DNA of 64,000 nucleotides from Cucumibacter marinus DSM 18995 (GCF_000429865.1 NZ_AUCR01000010.1:47166-111165); one strand, 5' to 3'. Counted from the stretch's first letter, positions 1 through 9,206 are shown. Notes: generated from the letters alone by a model not told the origin. Numbers and translations: made by a program.

Positions 1-527
1 TGACCTTCGACATCGACGCCAATGGCATCGTCAACGTGTCCGCCAAGGACAAGGGCACCGGCAAGGAGCAGCAGATCCGCATCCAGGCTTCCGGTGGTCT
101 GTCCGACGCCGATATCGAGCAGATGGTCAAGGACGCCGAGGCCAATGCCGAGGCCGACAAGCAGAAGCGCGAAGCCGCCGAAGCCCGCAACCAGGGCGAG
201 GCCGCGGTGCACACCACCGAATCCTCGCTCAAGGAGCATGGCGACAAGCTCGAATCGTCTGACCGTGCCGCCATCGAGGATGCGATTGCCGCGCTCAAGA
301 CCGCGCTTGAAGGCGATGACGCCGAAGCCATCAAGGAAAAGACCGGCACGCTGATCACCGCCTCGATGAAGCTCGGCGAAGCCATGTACGCCGCCCAGCA
401 GGAAGCGGCTGAAGGCGAAGAGACCACCGACGAGGCACAAGACGATGTCGTCGACGCCGAGTTCGAGGAAGTCAAGGAAGACGACGGCCAGAGCGATGGC
501 CAGGACGATTCGAAAAAGTCCGCCTGA
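1..527 (+). CDS. dnaK: Molecular chaperone DnaK (Hsp70), C-terminal fragment
   Basis: The 3' end of dnaK, cut by the window edge. The frame is open from base 3 to the TGA at 525-527, about 174 residues. It starts in the substrate-binding beta domain ([17 protein letters not shown]), passes through the helical lid and ends in the acidic tail usual for bacterial DnaK (FEEVKEDD near the end). DnaK holds exposed hydrophobic peptides in an ATP cycle driven by DnaJ and GrpE in the cytosol. The ATPase domain lies outside the window. dnaJ follows on the same strand after 82 bp, with a perfect hairpin between them, so the two are very likely one operon. Confidence 0.97.
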   Translation, partial: TFDIDANGIVNVSAKDKGTGKEQQIRIQASGGLSDADIEQMVKDAEANAEADKQKREAAEARNQGEAAVHTTESSLKEHGDKLESSDRAAIEDAIAALKTALEGDDAEAIKEKTGTLITASMKLGEAMYAAQQEAAEGEETTDEAQDDVVDAEFEEVKEDDGQSDGQDDSKKSA

Positions 528-543
528 GTCTTCATTCAAATCG

Positions 544-575
544 GAACGGGCCGGCAGTTTTCTGCCGGCCCGTTC
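544..575 (+). promoter_or_regulatory. Perfect 14-bp hairpin between dnaK and dnaJ
   Basis: Arms at 544-557 and 562-575 (GAACGGGCCGGCAG and its exact complement) around a TTTT loop. No T-run follows, so it is not a textbook intrinsic terminator. In this position it could attenuate read-through into dnaJ or protect the 3' end of dnaK mRNA, giving more DnaK than DnaJ. That role is inferred; the pairing is seen directly. Confidence 0.6.
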
Positions 576-609
576 TGCACGGCAACGCCAGCCCCAGGCC
601 CAATAGCCG

Positions 610-1743
610 ATGTCCAAACGCGATTTCTATGAAATCCTCGGTGTCGAGCGCAGCGCGGACGACAAGGCGCTCAAATCCGCCTACCGTAAGCTCGCCATGC
701 AATACCACCCGGACCGCAATCCCGGCGATTCGGATGCGGAGGCCCGCTTCAAGGAAGTCTCCGAGGCTTACGATGCCCTCAAGGATCCGCAAAAGCGCGC
801 TGCCTATGATCGCTTCGGCCATGCCGCCTTCAATGGTGGCGGCGGCGGCGCCGGTCCCGGTTTCGGGGCCGATTTCAGCTCGTCGATGTCCGACATTTTC
901 GACGATCTGTTCGGCGAGTTCATGGGCGGTGGACAGCGCCGCGGCGCCAATGCCCGCCATCGCGGTTCCGACCTTCGTTACAATCTCGAGATTGAGCTGA
1001 TCGACGCCTTTGGTGGCCAGACCGTCGAGATCGACGTGCCGACCATGGTGCATTGCGACACCTGTGAAGGCTCGGGCGCCAAGCCCGGCACCGGTTTTTC
1101 CACCTGCCGCACGTGCAACGGCATGGGCAAGGTGCGCGCCGCCCAGGGCTTTTTCACCATCGAGCGGACTTGCCCGCACTGCCATGGCCGTGGCGAGACC
1201 ATGGACCAGGCCTGTTCCGACTGCCACGGCCAGGGACGGCGGCAAAAGACCCGTAATCTGACCATCGACGTGCCCCAGGGCATCGAGGACGGCACTCGCA
1301 TCCGCCTCTCTGGCGAAGGCGAGGCCGGCATGCGCGGCGGCCCGGCAGGCGATCTCTATGTCTTTGTCTCCATCAAGCCGCATGAATTGTTTCAGCGTGA
1401 CGGCGCCGATCTTCACTGCCGTGCTTCGATCGCCATGACCACCGCTGCGCTCGGCGGCGAATTCGAGGTGCCCTCGCTCGATGGCACCCGCGCCCGCATC
1501 CAGGTCCCGGTCGGCACTCAGCCCGGTCAGCGCATCCGCCTGCGCGGCAAGGGTATGCCGGTACTGCGCTCGTCAAAGGTCGGCGACATGTATGTGCAGA
1601 TGGATGTCGAGACCCCGCAGAACCTCACCAAGCGCCAACGTGAGCTCTTGGAGGAATTCGCGGCCATCGCCACCAAGGACAACAATCCCTCATCCACGGG
1701 CTTCTTCTCCAAGCTCAAGGGCATTTTCGAACGGTCTGATTAG
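610..1743 (+). CDS. dnaJ: Co-chaperone DnaJ (Hsp40)
   Basis: 377 residues, full length for a type I DnaJ. The J domain covers about 1-70 with the HPD motif at 33-35, which triggers DnaK ATP hydrolysis. A Gly/Phe-rich linker follows (about 75-115). Four CxxCxGxG zinc motifs lie at about 147-210 ([32 protein letters not shown]), then the two beta-barrel peptide-binding domains. It delivers clients to DnaK in the cytosol. It sits 82 bp behind dnaK and is probably co-transcribed with it. The stop codon is followed by a 460-bp gene-free stretch. Confidence 0.98.
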   Translation: MSKRDFYEILGVERSADDKALKSAYRKLAMQYHPDRNPGDSDAEARFKEVSEAYDALKDPQKRAAYDRFGHAAFNGGGGGAGPGFGADFSSSMSDIFDDLFGEFMGGGQRRGANARHRGSDLRYNLEIELIDAFGGQTVEIDVPTMVHCDTCEGSGAKPGTGFSTCRTCNGMGKVRAAQGFFTIERTCPHCHGRGETMDQACSDCHGQGRRQKTRNLTIDVPQGIEDGTRIRLSGEGEAGMRGGPAGDLYVFVSIKPHELFQRDGADLHCRASIAMTTAALGGEFEVPSLDGTRARIQVPVGTQPGQRIRLRGKGMPVLRSSKVGDMYVQMDVETPQNLTKRQRELLEEFAAIATKDNNPSSTGFFSKLKGIFERSD

Positions 1744-2204
1744 TGAGCGCCGGGCCGTGAGGCAAAATCGTGCCGGTGGCACGATTTTAGGTGCGAACGC
1801 CTTGAGAGCTATGCTCGAAAGGCCGAAGCGGCAAGCGACGAACGCCTTGAGACTGAGAACCGTGCCGTCAGGCTGATTTGCTCCGGTGGCGCATATGAAG
1901 GGCCGAAGACTTTGAGAGCTATGCTCGAAGGGTGGCTCGAAAGGCCGCTCAAGCGCGCGCCGTTGTCCCCGGATCCAGCAATCATCTCCTTCGTCGCCAC
2001 CCGGCTTGTCCGGGTGGTCCGGACTGGATCACCCGAATAAATCGGGTGATGACGCTTGAAGGTTTGGGGCTTCGCGTCACCAGAACGCGATCGTGACCCG
2101 ATCGGCTTACCTCAAAGTGCAACCATTCTGGCCAGCGCTGCAAAGCCTTGATAGGTCTTCGGCACATTCCCGCCGCCCTAACGCATAATTGGATGGAGGA
2201 CATC
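1744..2204. repeat. Gene-free stretch with dispersed intergenic repeats
   Basis: No credible gene; the open frames here are repeat translations. A unit at 1796-1826 (core CTTGAGAGCTATGCTCGAAA) recurs as a diverged copy at about 1911-1946 and almost identically at 62233-62262. Other pieces are imperfect palindromes of the kind scattered through rhizobial genomes: a GCCGTGAGGCAAAA segment near 1755 also found at about 32736 and 63600, and a TCACCCGAT/ATCGGGTGA hairpin near 2030-2050. The promoter of the next gene should lie in the last 150 bp, but I see no convincing -35/-10 pair. Confidence 0.6.
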
Positions 2205-2753
2205 TTGGTCAAGGCTTTCACCCTGTCGGGCTCGGTCCGGCGCGACAGCTACAACGCCCGGCTCGCTCGCCTGATGGCGCAAAAGCTCGCCGAAGCCGGC
2301 GCCGACGCGGCTTATGTCGATCTGGGCGAGTACACCCTGCCGGTCTTCAATGAAGACCTCGAGGAAAACGAGTTCCCCGACAAAGCGATGGAACTCGGCG
2401 GTCTGCTGCGCGAGGCCGACGCGATCTTTTTCGCCACGCCTGAATATAATGGCGGCATCGCGCCCTTGACCAAGAACACCATCGACTGGCTGACCCGCAC
2501 CCGGCTCAAGGTCTTCGCCAGACCCACTTTCGGGCTTGGCGCCTGCTCTTCGGGCAAGCTCTCGGGCGTGGTCGGGCTGTCGCATCTGCGCGAAACCCTC
2601 ACCAAGATCGGCGCCCTGACGGTGCCGGCCCAGGTGCGGATCGGACCGATCGAGGACGATTTCGACGCCGAGGGGAACCTCGTCGATGAAGGCGCGTTGA
2701 GGGCCTGCGACCGCGTCGTCGAACAGCTCATGATCACCCGCCGCCAGTTCTAG
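2205..2753 (+). CDS. NADPH-dependent FMN reductase family protein
   Basis: About 182 residues with the flavodoxin-like fold of the NADPH-dependent FMN reductase/chromate reductase family. Near the N-terminus is the phosphate-binding loop SGSVRRDSYNARLA, and in the middle the flavin-contacting PEYNGGIAPLTKNTIDW. Such enzymes reduce flavins or quinones with NAD(P)H in the cytosol; the true substrate cannot be read from sequence. I prefer the TTG at 2205 because GGAGGA lies at 2195-2200. The in-frame ATG at 2193 would contain that ribosome site. It stands alone between dnaJ and pyrF. Confidence 0.85.
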   Translation: MVKAFTLSGSVRRDSYNARLARLMAQKLAEAGADAAYVDLGEYTLPVFNEDLEENEFPDKAMELGGLLREADAIFFATPEYNGGIAPLTKNTIDWLTRTRLKVFARPTFGLGACSSGKLSGVVGLSHLRETLTKIGALTVPAQVRIGPIEDDFDAEGNLVDEGALRACDRVVEQLMITRRQF

Positions 2754-2846
2754 GCCGATCCGGCGCCGCCACCTTGCCCGCCACCCTTGCCAGTTGCGTA
2801 CGCCGGGGGTATCACCGGGCGATCTCACAGAACCCGGAGCCGTCCC

Positions 2847-3578
2847 ATGCCCGCCGACACCCCGTCTGCTGCACTCACCATGCCTGCGGTCGATCGCAAG
2901 GATCGCCTGATCGTCGCCCTCGATGTCGAAAGCCGGGGGCAGGCCGAAGCCATGATCGAAGCGCTGGGCGATGATGCCGGCTTCTTCAAGATCGGCTACC
3001 AGCTGTTTTATGGCGGGGACGGCCTCAATCTCGGCAAGGCCCTGATCAGGGCCGGCAAGAAGGTCTTCTTCGACCTCAAGCTGCTCGATATCGACAACAC
3101 GGTCGAGAAGGGCGTTGCCGCCATCGCCGAAACCGGCGCGCATATGCTGACCGTCCACGCCTATCCCAACGCCATGCACGCCGCCGTCAAAGGAGCAGAG
3201 GGGAGCGACCTTTGCCTTTTGGGGGTTACCGTTTTGACCTCCATGGATGAAGCCGATCTGTTACTGGCCGGCTATTCCCAGACACCGGAAGAACTGGTCA
3301 CCAAACGCGCCTTTCAGGCCTTGGAGGCGGGTATGGGTGGTATTGTGTGCTCGCCCGTCGAGGCCCGACGCGCCCGGGCCGGCACCGGGCCTGGCCTTGC
3401 CATCGTCACCCCGGGCATTCGCCCGGCCGGTGCGACGGCCGACGATCAGAAGCGCGTCGCCACACCCGAAATGGCCTTTGACCGCGGCGCCAGCCATATT
3501 GTTGTCGGCCGGCCGATCACCGCGGCACCCGACCCCGCCGCCGCCGCTCGCGCCATTCTCGATTCCATCCCCGAGTGA
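2847..3578 (+). CDS. pyrF: Orotidine 5'-phosphate decarboxylase
   Basis: 243 residues. It decarboxylates OMP to UMP, the last step of de novo pyrimidine synthesis, in the cytosol. The TIM-barrel family signature is clear: IVALDV near the start, FDLKLLDIDNTV with the catalytic Lys/Asp network, and VTPGIRP and VVGRPITAAPDP in the phosphate-binding C-terminal part. I chose the ATG at 2847 because GGAG lies 7-10 bases upstream; an ATG at 2880 is also possible. The stop overlaps the GTG of the next gene in a GTGA, indicating translational coupling. Confidence 0.96.
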   Translation: MPADTPSAALTMPAVDRKDRLIVALDVESRGQAEAMIEALGDDAGFFKIGYQLFYGGDGLNLGKALIRAGKKVFFDLKLLDIDNTVEKGVAAIAETGAHMLTVHAYPNAMHAAVKGAEGSDLCLLGVTVLTSMDEADLLLAGYSQTPEELVTKRAFQALEAGMGGIVCSPVEARRARAGTGPGLAIVTPGIRPAGATADDQKRVATPEMAFDRGASHIVVGRPITAAPDPAAAARAILDSIPE

Positions 3579-4117
3579 GCACACGGACAGGCCGGTCAGC
3601 CGGGTTCAGGATCCGCCCGCTGGGCGAATCCGATTATGCCCTCATTCCCGGTCTCGAGACCGAAGCCGACCGTCTCTATGCGACGGTGCCCGAGCTCGCC
3701 GGCTATCTTTTCGAAGCCAACGCATCCCCCGATATCCTCAAATCCGCCTATCCGCCCGGCTCCGGGCTGATTGCCGAGATCGAGGGCGAGGTGGTGGCCT
3801 TCGCCGTGTTTCGGCCTGTCGACGATGCGCTCTATCTCGGCCAGATCTCCGTCCATCCCGCCTGCCAGCAGCGCGGCATCGGCAGGGCGTTGTTGCGGGG
3901 CGTGCTTGATCATGCGCGGGGCGCCGGCTTTCCGGCGGTCAGCCTGCTGACGTTCGCCGCGGTGCCGTTCAACGGACCCTGGTATCGCCGGGCCGGCTTC
4001 GTTCCTTTCCCGGTCAGCGCGCAGGGCGAGGGGTTCAAAAAGCTCGCAACCTCCGAGATCGAGATCGCCATTGGCGCGCTTTCGCCGCGCGAGGCCTTGA
4101 TTCGCTACCTCGACTAG
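3575..4117 (+). CDS. GNAT family N-acetyltransferase
   Basis: 180 residues, starting with the GTG that overlaps the pyrF stop by 4 bp. The Gcn5-related acetyltransferase core is visible: a beta strand (LYLGQISVHPACQQRGIGRA) with the acetyl-CoA pyrophosphate loop QQRGIG, followed by a helix (LLRGVLDHARGAG) and FNGPWYRRAGF, typical of motif B. It transfers an acetyl group from acetyl-CoA to an unknown amine substrate. Coupling to pyrF suggests co-expression, not a shared pathway. Confidence 0.85.
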   Translation: MSTRTGRSAGFRIRPLGESDYALIPGLETEADRLYATVPELAGYLFEANASPDILKSAYPPGSGLIAEIEGEVVAFAVFRPVDDALYLGQISVHPACQQRGIGRALLRGVLDHARGAGFPAVSLLTFAAVPFNGPWYRRAGFVPFPVSAQGEGFKKLATSEIEIAIGALSPREALIRYLD

Positions 4118-4224
4118 GCAATGCCTGTGCGGCCTGCAATTTCCAGGCGCCCATTTGCTTCATGGCAAAGGGCTGCTATAGCCCGGACACGATTTATCCC
4201 GCCTCTTTCGCCAAGGAGGGCGCA

Positions 4225-5040
4225 GTGAAAAAGCTGGCCGTCACCATTGCCGGAGCCGGCGGCCGCATGGGCCGCGCCAATCTCGCCGCCGTGTTGAGCG
4301 ACGACCGGCTGAGACTCGCCGGCGCGCTCGACCGCACAGACGCCCCGGCGCTCGGCAACGATGCCGGCATGTTGGCCGGCGAACCGCCTTTGGGCATCAC
4401 TCTCACCGATGATCCGGCAATCGCTCTTGAAGGCGCCCAGGCGATCATCGATTTCACCTCCCCCGATGCCAGTGTCGCACTGGCCGAAGAGGCGGCCTCG
4501 CGCGGTCTGATCCACATCATCGGCACCACCGGCTTTGCGCCGGATCATGACAGCGCCATCGCCGAAGCCGCGAAAAACGGCGCCCGCATCGTCAAGGCCG
4601 GCAATATGTCGCTCGGGGTCAACCTTTTGATGGGCCTCGTTAAAAAGGCTGCCGAAGCGCTCGGGGACGATTTCGATATCGAAGTTCTCGAAATGCACCA
4701 CAACCAGAAGGTCGATGCTCCGTCCGGCACTGCGCTGATGCTGGGTGAAGCCGCCGCCGAAGGGCGCGGTATCGATCTTGACACCCACGCCGTCAAATCC
4801 CGCGAAGGCATCACCGGCGCCCGCGAAAAGGGCACGATCGGCTTCGCCACCCTGCGCGGCGGCGGGGTTATCGGCGAGCATTCGGTAATCTTTGCCAGCC
4901 CTTCCGAGCGGATCGAACTGACCCACAAGGCTCAGGACCGTTCGCTGTTCGCCCGTGGTGCCATCGCCGCCGCGCTTTGGGCGGCAGACCGACCGGCCGG
5001 ACTCTACGATATGCACGACGTTCTTGGATTGCGGGACTGA
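4225..5040 (+). CDS. dapB: 4-hydroxy-tetrahydrodipicolinate reductase
   Basis: 271 residues, normal for DapB. It reduces the DapA product with NAD(P)H in the diaminopimelate/lysine pathway, supplying peptidoglycan and protein. The N-terminal Rossmann motif is GAGGRMG. The signature [14 protein letters not shown] carries the catalytic His and Lys. RGGGVIGEH follows in the C-terminal domain. The GTG at 4225 is chosen because AAGGAGGG sits at 4213-4220; an upstream in-frame ATG at 4162 lacks such a site. gpmA follows 52 bp later on the same strand. Confidence 0.97.
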   Translation: MKKLAVTIAGAGGRMGRANLAAVLSDDRLRLAGALDRTDAPALGNDAGMLAGEPPLGITLTDDPAIALEGAQAIIDFTSPDASVALAEEAASRGLIHIIGTTGFAPDHDSAIAEAAKNGARIVKAGNMSLGVNLLMGLVKKAAEALGDDFDIEVLEMHHNQKVDAPSGTALMLGEAAAEGRGIDLDTHAVKSREGITGAREKGTIGFATLRGGGVIGEHSVIFASPSERIELTHKAQDRSLFARGAIAAALWAADRPAGLYDMHDVLGLRD

Positions 5041-5092
5041 CCGTCTCCCATCTCTTCACCACACGAATTCAACCCACCGGGGAATAGCTAAA

Positions 5093-5707
5093 ATGGACCG
5101 ACGTCTCATCCTCGTTCGTCACGGGCAATCGGAATGGAACCTCAGGAACCTGTTCACCGGTTGGCGTGACCCGGGCCTCACGGAAAAAGGCATCGATGAA
5201 GCGCGCAGGGCCGGACAGGCCCTCAAGGCGCGCCATTACGAGATCGAGCTGTGCTTCACCTCGGCCCTCACCCGCGCCCAGCGCACCCTCGACCTGATGC
5301 TCGAGGAAATGGAGATCGAGAACATTACGATCATCCGCAACCAGGCGCTCAACGAGCGCGACTATGGCGATCTGGCCGGGTTGAACAAGGACGACGCTCG
5401 CAAGAAATGGGGAGACGAGCAGGTTCACATCTGGCGCCGGTCTTACGATACCCCGCCCCCGGGCGGCGAAAGCCTGAAGGACACCGCCGACCGTGTTCTG
5501 CCCTATTACGAGGCAGAGATCGCCCCGCGCGTTCTCGATGGCGGCACCATCCTTGTGGCCGCCCATGGCAATTCCCTGCGCGCGCTGGTCATGAAGCTCG
5601 AAAACCTCAGCCCCGAGGAAATCCTCAAGCGCGAAATCGCCACCGGCGCGCCGATCATTTACGAGTTCGACGCCGAGGGGAAAGTCATCAAGGTCGAAGA
5701 AATCTGA
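5093..5707 (+). CDS. gpmA: 2,3-bisphosphoglycerate-dependent phosphoglycerate mutase
   Basis: 204 residues, the short form usual in alphaproteobacteria. It interconverts 3- and 2-phosphoglycerate in glycolysis and gluconeogenesis. The phosphohistidine motif [10 protein letters not shown] lies right at the N-terminus; the second catalytic His is in [10 protein letters not shown], and [18 protein letters not shown] supplies the proton donor region. The start at ATG 5093 leaves only a few residues before the RHG motif, as in homologues. It runs with dapB and ends before a hairpin-rich gap facing a convergent gene. Confidence 0.96.
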   Translation: MDRRLILVRHGQSEWNLRNLFTGWRDPGLTEKGIDEARRAGQALKARHYEIELCFTSALTRAQRTLDLMLEEMEIENITIIRNQALNERDYGDLAGLNKDDARKKWGDEQVHIWRRSYDTPPPGGESLKDTADRVLPYYEAEIAPRVLDGGTILVAAHGNSLRALVMKLENLSPEEILKREIATGAPIIYEFDAEGKVIKVEEI

Positions 5708-5850
5708 GGGGAAGCTGAGCCCTTGTCCTTCGACAGGTTCAGGACGAGGGCGTGGAATGCCACCCTCAGGCCGCCCCGGCCTCCGAGCCGGGGCTTGCCA
5801 CCGCCAAATCCGGGGCGGCTCGTGATGGGAGCGCTTCCGCGCCCATCACG
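5708..5850. repeat. Hairpin-rich gap between convergent genes
   Basis: Holds a fragment of the CCTTCGACAGGTTCAGGACGAGG-type repeat (about 5722-5752), a CCCCGGC/GCCGGGG hairpin (5774-5780 with 5787-5793) and a CGTGATGGG/CCCATCACG hairpin (5821-5829 with 5842-5850) just outside the stop of the leftward kinase gene. Neither hairpin has a T-run. They may still separate transcripts from both sides. Confidence 0.45.
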
Positions 5851-6855
5851 TCACCCCCCGAGCAGGCCCTCTTTCGTCGCCAGCGTCTTGAGATGCGCCA
5901 CGGGCCGCGCCCCGACATGGGTGATCACCTCGGCAGCGCAAAGGCATCCGAGCGCCAGCGCGTCGTGATGCCTGCGCCCGGTCGCGAGCCCGTACAGAAA
6001 CCCTGAGGCAAACAGATCACCGGCCCCGGTCGCGTCTTCCACTGTCTCGACGGGATAGACCGGCACCTCGGTCACCTCGCCATCCACAACCGTCATGGCG
6101 CCATTGGCGCCGCGGGTGATGGCCGCGCGGTTGCAATCCGCCTTGAGCGCGGTCACCGCTTCGTCGAGCGTTGCTGTCTGATAAAGCGAGATCAGTTCTT
6201 CTTCATTGGCCAGCAGCGTGTCGATCGTGCCGCTGCGCAACAAATCGATGAACTCGGTGCGGAACCGGTCGACACAGAACGGGTCCGACAGGGTGATCGC
6301 CGCCGACCGGCCATGCTTGTGGGCAAGCTCCGCCGCCTTGACGAAGGCGCGCTTGGCCTCGGGGGGATCCCACAGATAGCCTTCCATGAAGGTAATGGCG
6401 GACCCGCCGATCTCGTCTTCGATAATGTCGTTGACCGTCAGTTCCTGGCAGGCGCCAAGATAGGTGTTCATGGTGCGCTCGCCATCGGGCGTGATCAGGA
6501 TCATCGAGCGCGCGGTCTCGCTGCCATGTTCGAGCATCGGGGTTTCGAAATGGCATCCGATCCGGTGCATGTCCTTGGCGAAGAAACGGCCCCAATCATC
6601 CGCCGCGACCTTGCCGACAAACGCGCCCCGACCACCAAGGCTCGCCACCCCGGCCGCCGTATTGGCCGCGCTGCCGCCCGAGATTTCCTGCACCCCGACC
6701 GGCAGGCGCTCATAAAAGAAGTTCATCCGGTCCGCATCGATCAGATGCATGATGCCCTTCTTGAGCCCCTGGGAAACGATGAAATCCTCTTCCACGCGGG
6801 AGAGCACGTCGACAATCGCGTTGCCGATGGTCAGCACGTCAAATCGGGTCTGCAT
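5851..6855 (-). CDS. PfkB family carbohydrate kinase, adenosine kinase-like
   Basis: 334 residues of the ribokinase/PfkB family. PfkB signature 1 lies in the ISGGSAANTAAGVASLGG region, and signature 2 is DATGAGDLFASGFLYG, whose Asp is the catalytic base and whose GAGD forms the anion hole. The opening FDVLTIGNAIVDVLSRVEE and the length resemble the bacterial adenosine kinase-like branch, which would phosphorylate adenosine to AMP for purine salvage. Substrate assignment inside PfkB is unreliable from sequence alone. It is transcribed leftwards, convergent with gpmA. Confidence 0.85.
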   Translation of the reverse strand: MQTRFDVLTIGNAIVDVLSRVEEDFIVSQGLKKGIMHLIDADRMNFFYERLPVGVQEISGGSAANTAAGVASLGGRGAFVGKVAADDWGRFFAKDMHRIGCHFETPMLEHGSETARSMILITPDGERTMNTYLGACQELTVNDIIEDEIGGSAITFMEGYLWDPPEAKRAFVKAAELAHKHGRSAAITLSDPFCVDRFRTEFIDLLRSGTIDTLLANEEELISLYQTATLDEAVTALKADCNRAAITRGANGAMTVVDGEVTEVPVYPVETVEDATGAGDLFASGFLYGLATGRRHHDALALGCLCAAEVITHVGARPVAHLKTLATKEGLLGG

Positions 6856-6890
6856 TGATGGCCTTTCGATGGCTGAAGCCGAAGCCGCGA

Positions 6891-6918
6891 ACTATAAGGG
6901 CCAGCGTCCGCATCGCAA
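6891..6918 (-). promoter_or_regulatory. Putative promoter of the adenosine kinase-like gene
   Basis: Read on the minus strand, TTGCGA (6918-6913) and TATAGT (6896-6891) are 16 bp apart and lie 36 bp before the start codon. The match to a housekeeping sigma-70 promoter is fair. Confidence 0.4.
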
Positions 6919-6954
6919 CGCCAAAGGCCCTCACTGCGGCAATTTTGGGCGGTT

Positions 6955-7614
6955 TCAGAGGGTCTTGTCCTTGAAAAGGCATTCCTCGGCGATGATGCAG
7001 CGATGGCATTCGGGCTTGCGCGCCTTGCACACATAACGCCCATGCAGGATCAGCCAGTGATGGGCATGCAACAGGAATTGCGGGGGGATGACCTTTTCGA
7101 GCAGCGTTTCGACCGCCAGCGGTGTCTTGCCCGGCGCCAGCCCGGTGCGGTTGGCAATCCGGAACAGATGCGTGTCGACCGCAATGGTCGGCTCGCCAAA
7201 GGCGATATTGAGGACGACATTCGCGGTCTTGCGGCCCACCCCCGGCAGGGCCTCGAGCGCCTCGCGGCTGCGCGGCACGGCGCTGTTGTGATGCGCGATC
7301 AGGTCCTTTGAAAGCGCCAGCACATTCTTGGCCTTGTTGCGAAAGAGCCCGATCGTGCGGATATGTTCGGTGATCCCCTCGAGGCCGAGCGCCACCATTT
7401 TTTCCGGGGTGTCTGCAACCGCGAAAAGTCCTTTGGTCGCCTTGTTGACCCCGGCATCGGTCGCCTGCGCGCTCAACACCACCGCCACCAGCAGCGTGAA
7501 CTCGTTGACATAATCGAGCTCGCCTTGAGGATGCGGATTGGCCGCCTCGAACTTTTCGAACATCGATTGGATCGCCGCCCTGGAGAGACGGGAGCGGGGA
7601 CGCGCTGGGGCCAT
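6955..7614 (-). CDS. nth: Endonuclease III (DNA glycosylase/AP lyase)
   Basis: 219 residues. It removes oxidised pyrimidines and cleaves the abasic site in base excision repair. The helix-hairpin-helix LEALPGVGRKTANVVL carries the catalytic Lys, and AVDTHLFRIANRTG the catalytic Asp. The C-terminal 4Fe-4S cluster motif is intact, with spacing Cys-x6-Cys-x2-Cys-x5-Cys (CKARKPECHRCIIAEEC). The ATG at 7614 fits the family N-terminus but has no clear ribosome site, so the start is less certain. It is divergent from the DUF2244 gene. Confidence 0.96.
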   Translation of the reverse strand: MAPARPRSRLSRAAIQSMFEKFEAANPHPQGELDYVNEFTLLVAVVLSAQATDAGVNKATKGLFAVADTPEKMVALGLEGITEHIRTIGLFRNKAKNVLALSKDLIAHHNSAVPRSREALEALPGVGRKTANVVLNIAFGEPTIAVDTHLFRIANRTGLAPGKTPLAVETLLEKVIPPQFLLHAHHWLILHGRYVCKARKPECHRCIIAEECLFKDKTL

Positions 7615-7722
7615 GATCTGATGAACCGGATTTGATGGGCGGTCGAATTGTTGTCGCTTTTCATTCGGAGCTATAGTCACCGAGGAGACGACAGGCAAAT
7701 CCGCAACGCCCGGTGACCCGAA

Positions 7723-8229
7723 ATGATGACCCCCAATCAGACCGATCCGGCCCTGGACCCCGCCGATTCGCCGCCCCTGTTCGCGGCGACCCTGTCGCCC
7801 TACCGCTCGTTGAGCGAAAAGGGGCTGCATTATCTCGTCCTATTCACGGCCTGCCTGGCGCTCATTCCCGGCACCATCTTCTACCTCTCCGGGGCCTGGC
7901 CGATTGTCGGCTTTCTGGGGCTCGACGTTCTGGCGCTTTACTGGGCCCTGCGCGCCTCGATGGTTGAGACGCGTCGACGCGAAAACGTCACCCTGTGGCG
8001 CGACCGGCTCGAGATCGACCAGATTTCGCCCCTGGGCAAACGCCGCCGCCACGCCTTCAATCCCTTTTGGGTGCGCTTCGGCATCGAGCGCGACCACGAC
8101 GACAATGTCACCCGGCTGACCCTCGCCATGCGGCAAAAGACTGTCGAGATCGCCCGCTTCCTGGGACCCGACGAAAAGGCGGGCTTCGCCAAGGCCTTTT
8201 CCGAGGCGCTTCATCGCGCCAGGCGCTAA
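7723..8229 (+). CDS. DUF2244 membrane protein
   Basis: 168 residues. A short soluble N-terminus with the family pattern SPYRSLSEKGLHYL is followed by two close hydrophobic stretches (about 40-58 and 62-78) forming a membrane hairpin. A basic stretch (ETRRRENVTLWRDRLEI) and a soluble tail follow. This is the layout of DUF2244, a conserved alphaproteobacterial family of unknown function at the inner membrane. It is divergent from nth and 57 bp before the AraC/Ogt gene. Confidence 0.8.
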   Translation: MMTPNQTDPALDPADSPPLFAATLSPYRSLSEKGLHYLVLFTACLALIPGTIFYLSGAWPIVGFLGLDVLALYWALRASMVETRRRENVTLWRDRLEIDQISPLGKRRRHAFNPFWVRFGIERDHDDNVTRLTLAMRQKTVEIARFLGPDEKAGFAKAFSEALHRARR

Positions 8230-8286
8230 CACGACACCCGTCAAAACCGGGTCGCCGGCCGTCACGCCCGGGAGTAGATTGGCCCC

Positions 8287-9153
8287 ATGAACACGAGCTT
8301 TTCTTCCCAAATCGCCGGTGAAGGCGACTATCGCCTCGTCACTCGCGCCATCGAATATCTTTCGAACCACACCGCCGACGAGGTCGACATCGAGCGCCTT
8401 GCCGGTGATCTGGGGCTGACCCAGCGGCAGCTGACGGCACTGTTCAAGCGCTGGGCCGGGCTGACCCCCACCGCCTTTGCTCATTGCGTGGCGCTCGACA
8501 AGGCCCGCCGCATGCTCACCGATTCGATGACCGTGCTCGACACGGCCTATGAACTGGGCATGTCCTCGACCGCGCGGCTGCACGATCTCTTCGTCACCCA
8601 CGAGGCCATGCCACCGGGCATTTATCGCGCCCGCGGTGCCGGCCTCGACATTCGCTATGGCTTCCACCCCTCGCCTTTCGGCGAAGCCGTCATCATGATC
8701 ACCGATTACGGGCTTGCCGCGGTCGGGTTCGTCGATGACGGCGCCCGCGCCGCCGCTTTCGAGGACATTGCCGGGCGATGGCCCAATGCCCGCTACATCG
8801 AGGCGCCGGAGGAAACCGCGCCCTGGGCGTCGCGGGTTTTCGAGCCTTTGCGCTGGAAACGCGAACAGCCTTTACGAGTGGTTATGATCGGCACCGATTT
8901 TGAAGTGAGGGTCTGGGAGACGCTTTTGCGCATCCCTGCGGGCCTGGCCACGACCTATGGCGATATCGCCGCTCATCTCGGTCAACCCGGCGCTGCGCGG
9001 GCGGTTGGGCGTGCCGTGGGGCGCAATCCGGTCTCCTTTGTTGTCCCCTGTCACCGCGTTCTCGGCCGCCAGGGAACCCTCACCGGTTATCATTGGGGAC
9101 TGGTCCGGAAACAGGCGATCCTCGGCTGGGAGGCCGGGCTGACAGAAGGCTGA
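8287..9153 (+). CDS. AraC-type HTH / methylated-DNA-protein-cysteine methyltransferase fusion
   Basis: 288 residues. An AraC-type double helix-turn-helix covers about 18-115 (DIERLAGDLGLTQRQLTALF, then VLDTAYELGMSS). An O6-methylguanine-DNA methyltransferase domain covers about 120-288, with the alkyl-acceptor Cys255 in PCHRV and the DNA-binding RAVGRAVGRNP before it. This is Ada without its N-terminal Zn/Cys phosphotriester domain. It should repair O6-alkylguanine by suicide transfer to Cys255, and may regulate transcription, although the usual methylation switch is missing. A hairpin 54 bp downstream may end the transcript. Confidence 0.92.
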   Translation: MNTSFSSQIAGEGDYRLVTRAIEYLSNHTADEVDIERLAGDLGLTQRQLTALFKRWAGLTPTAFAHCVALDKARRMLTDSMTVLDTAYELGMSSTARLHDLFVTHEAMPPGIYRARGAGLDIRYGFHPSPFGEAVIMITDYGLAAVGFVDDGARAAAFEDIAGRWPNARYIEAPEETAPWASRVFEPLRWKREQPLRVVMIGTDFEVRVWETLLRIPAGLATTYGDIAAHLGQPGAARAVGRAVGRNPVSFVVPCHRVLGRQGTLTGYHWGLVRKQAILGWEAGLTEG

Positions 9154-9206
9154 CAGCCCCTTCACCCATCGGTCAGCCGGGCTTTGACAAATTGACTCAA
9201 TTGAAA

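Noticed and set aside
2148..2204. N-terminal extension of the FMN reductase
   Set aside because: The extra codons lie in an upstream segment with repeat-like character, and the ribosome site GGAGGA sits after them, just before the TTG at 2205.
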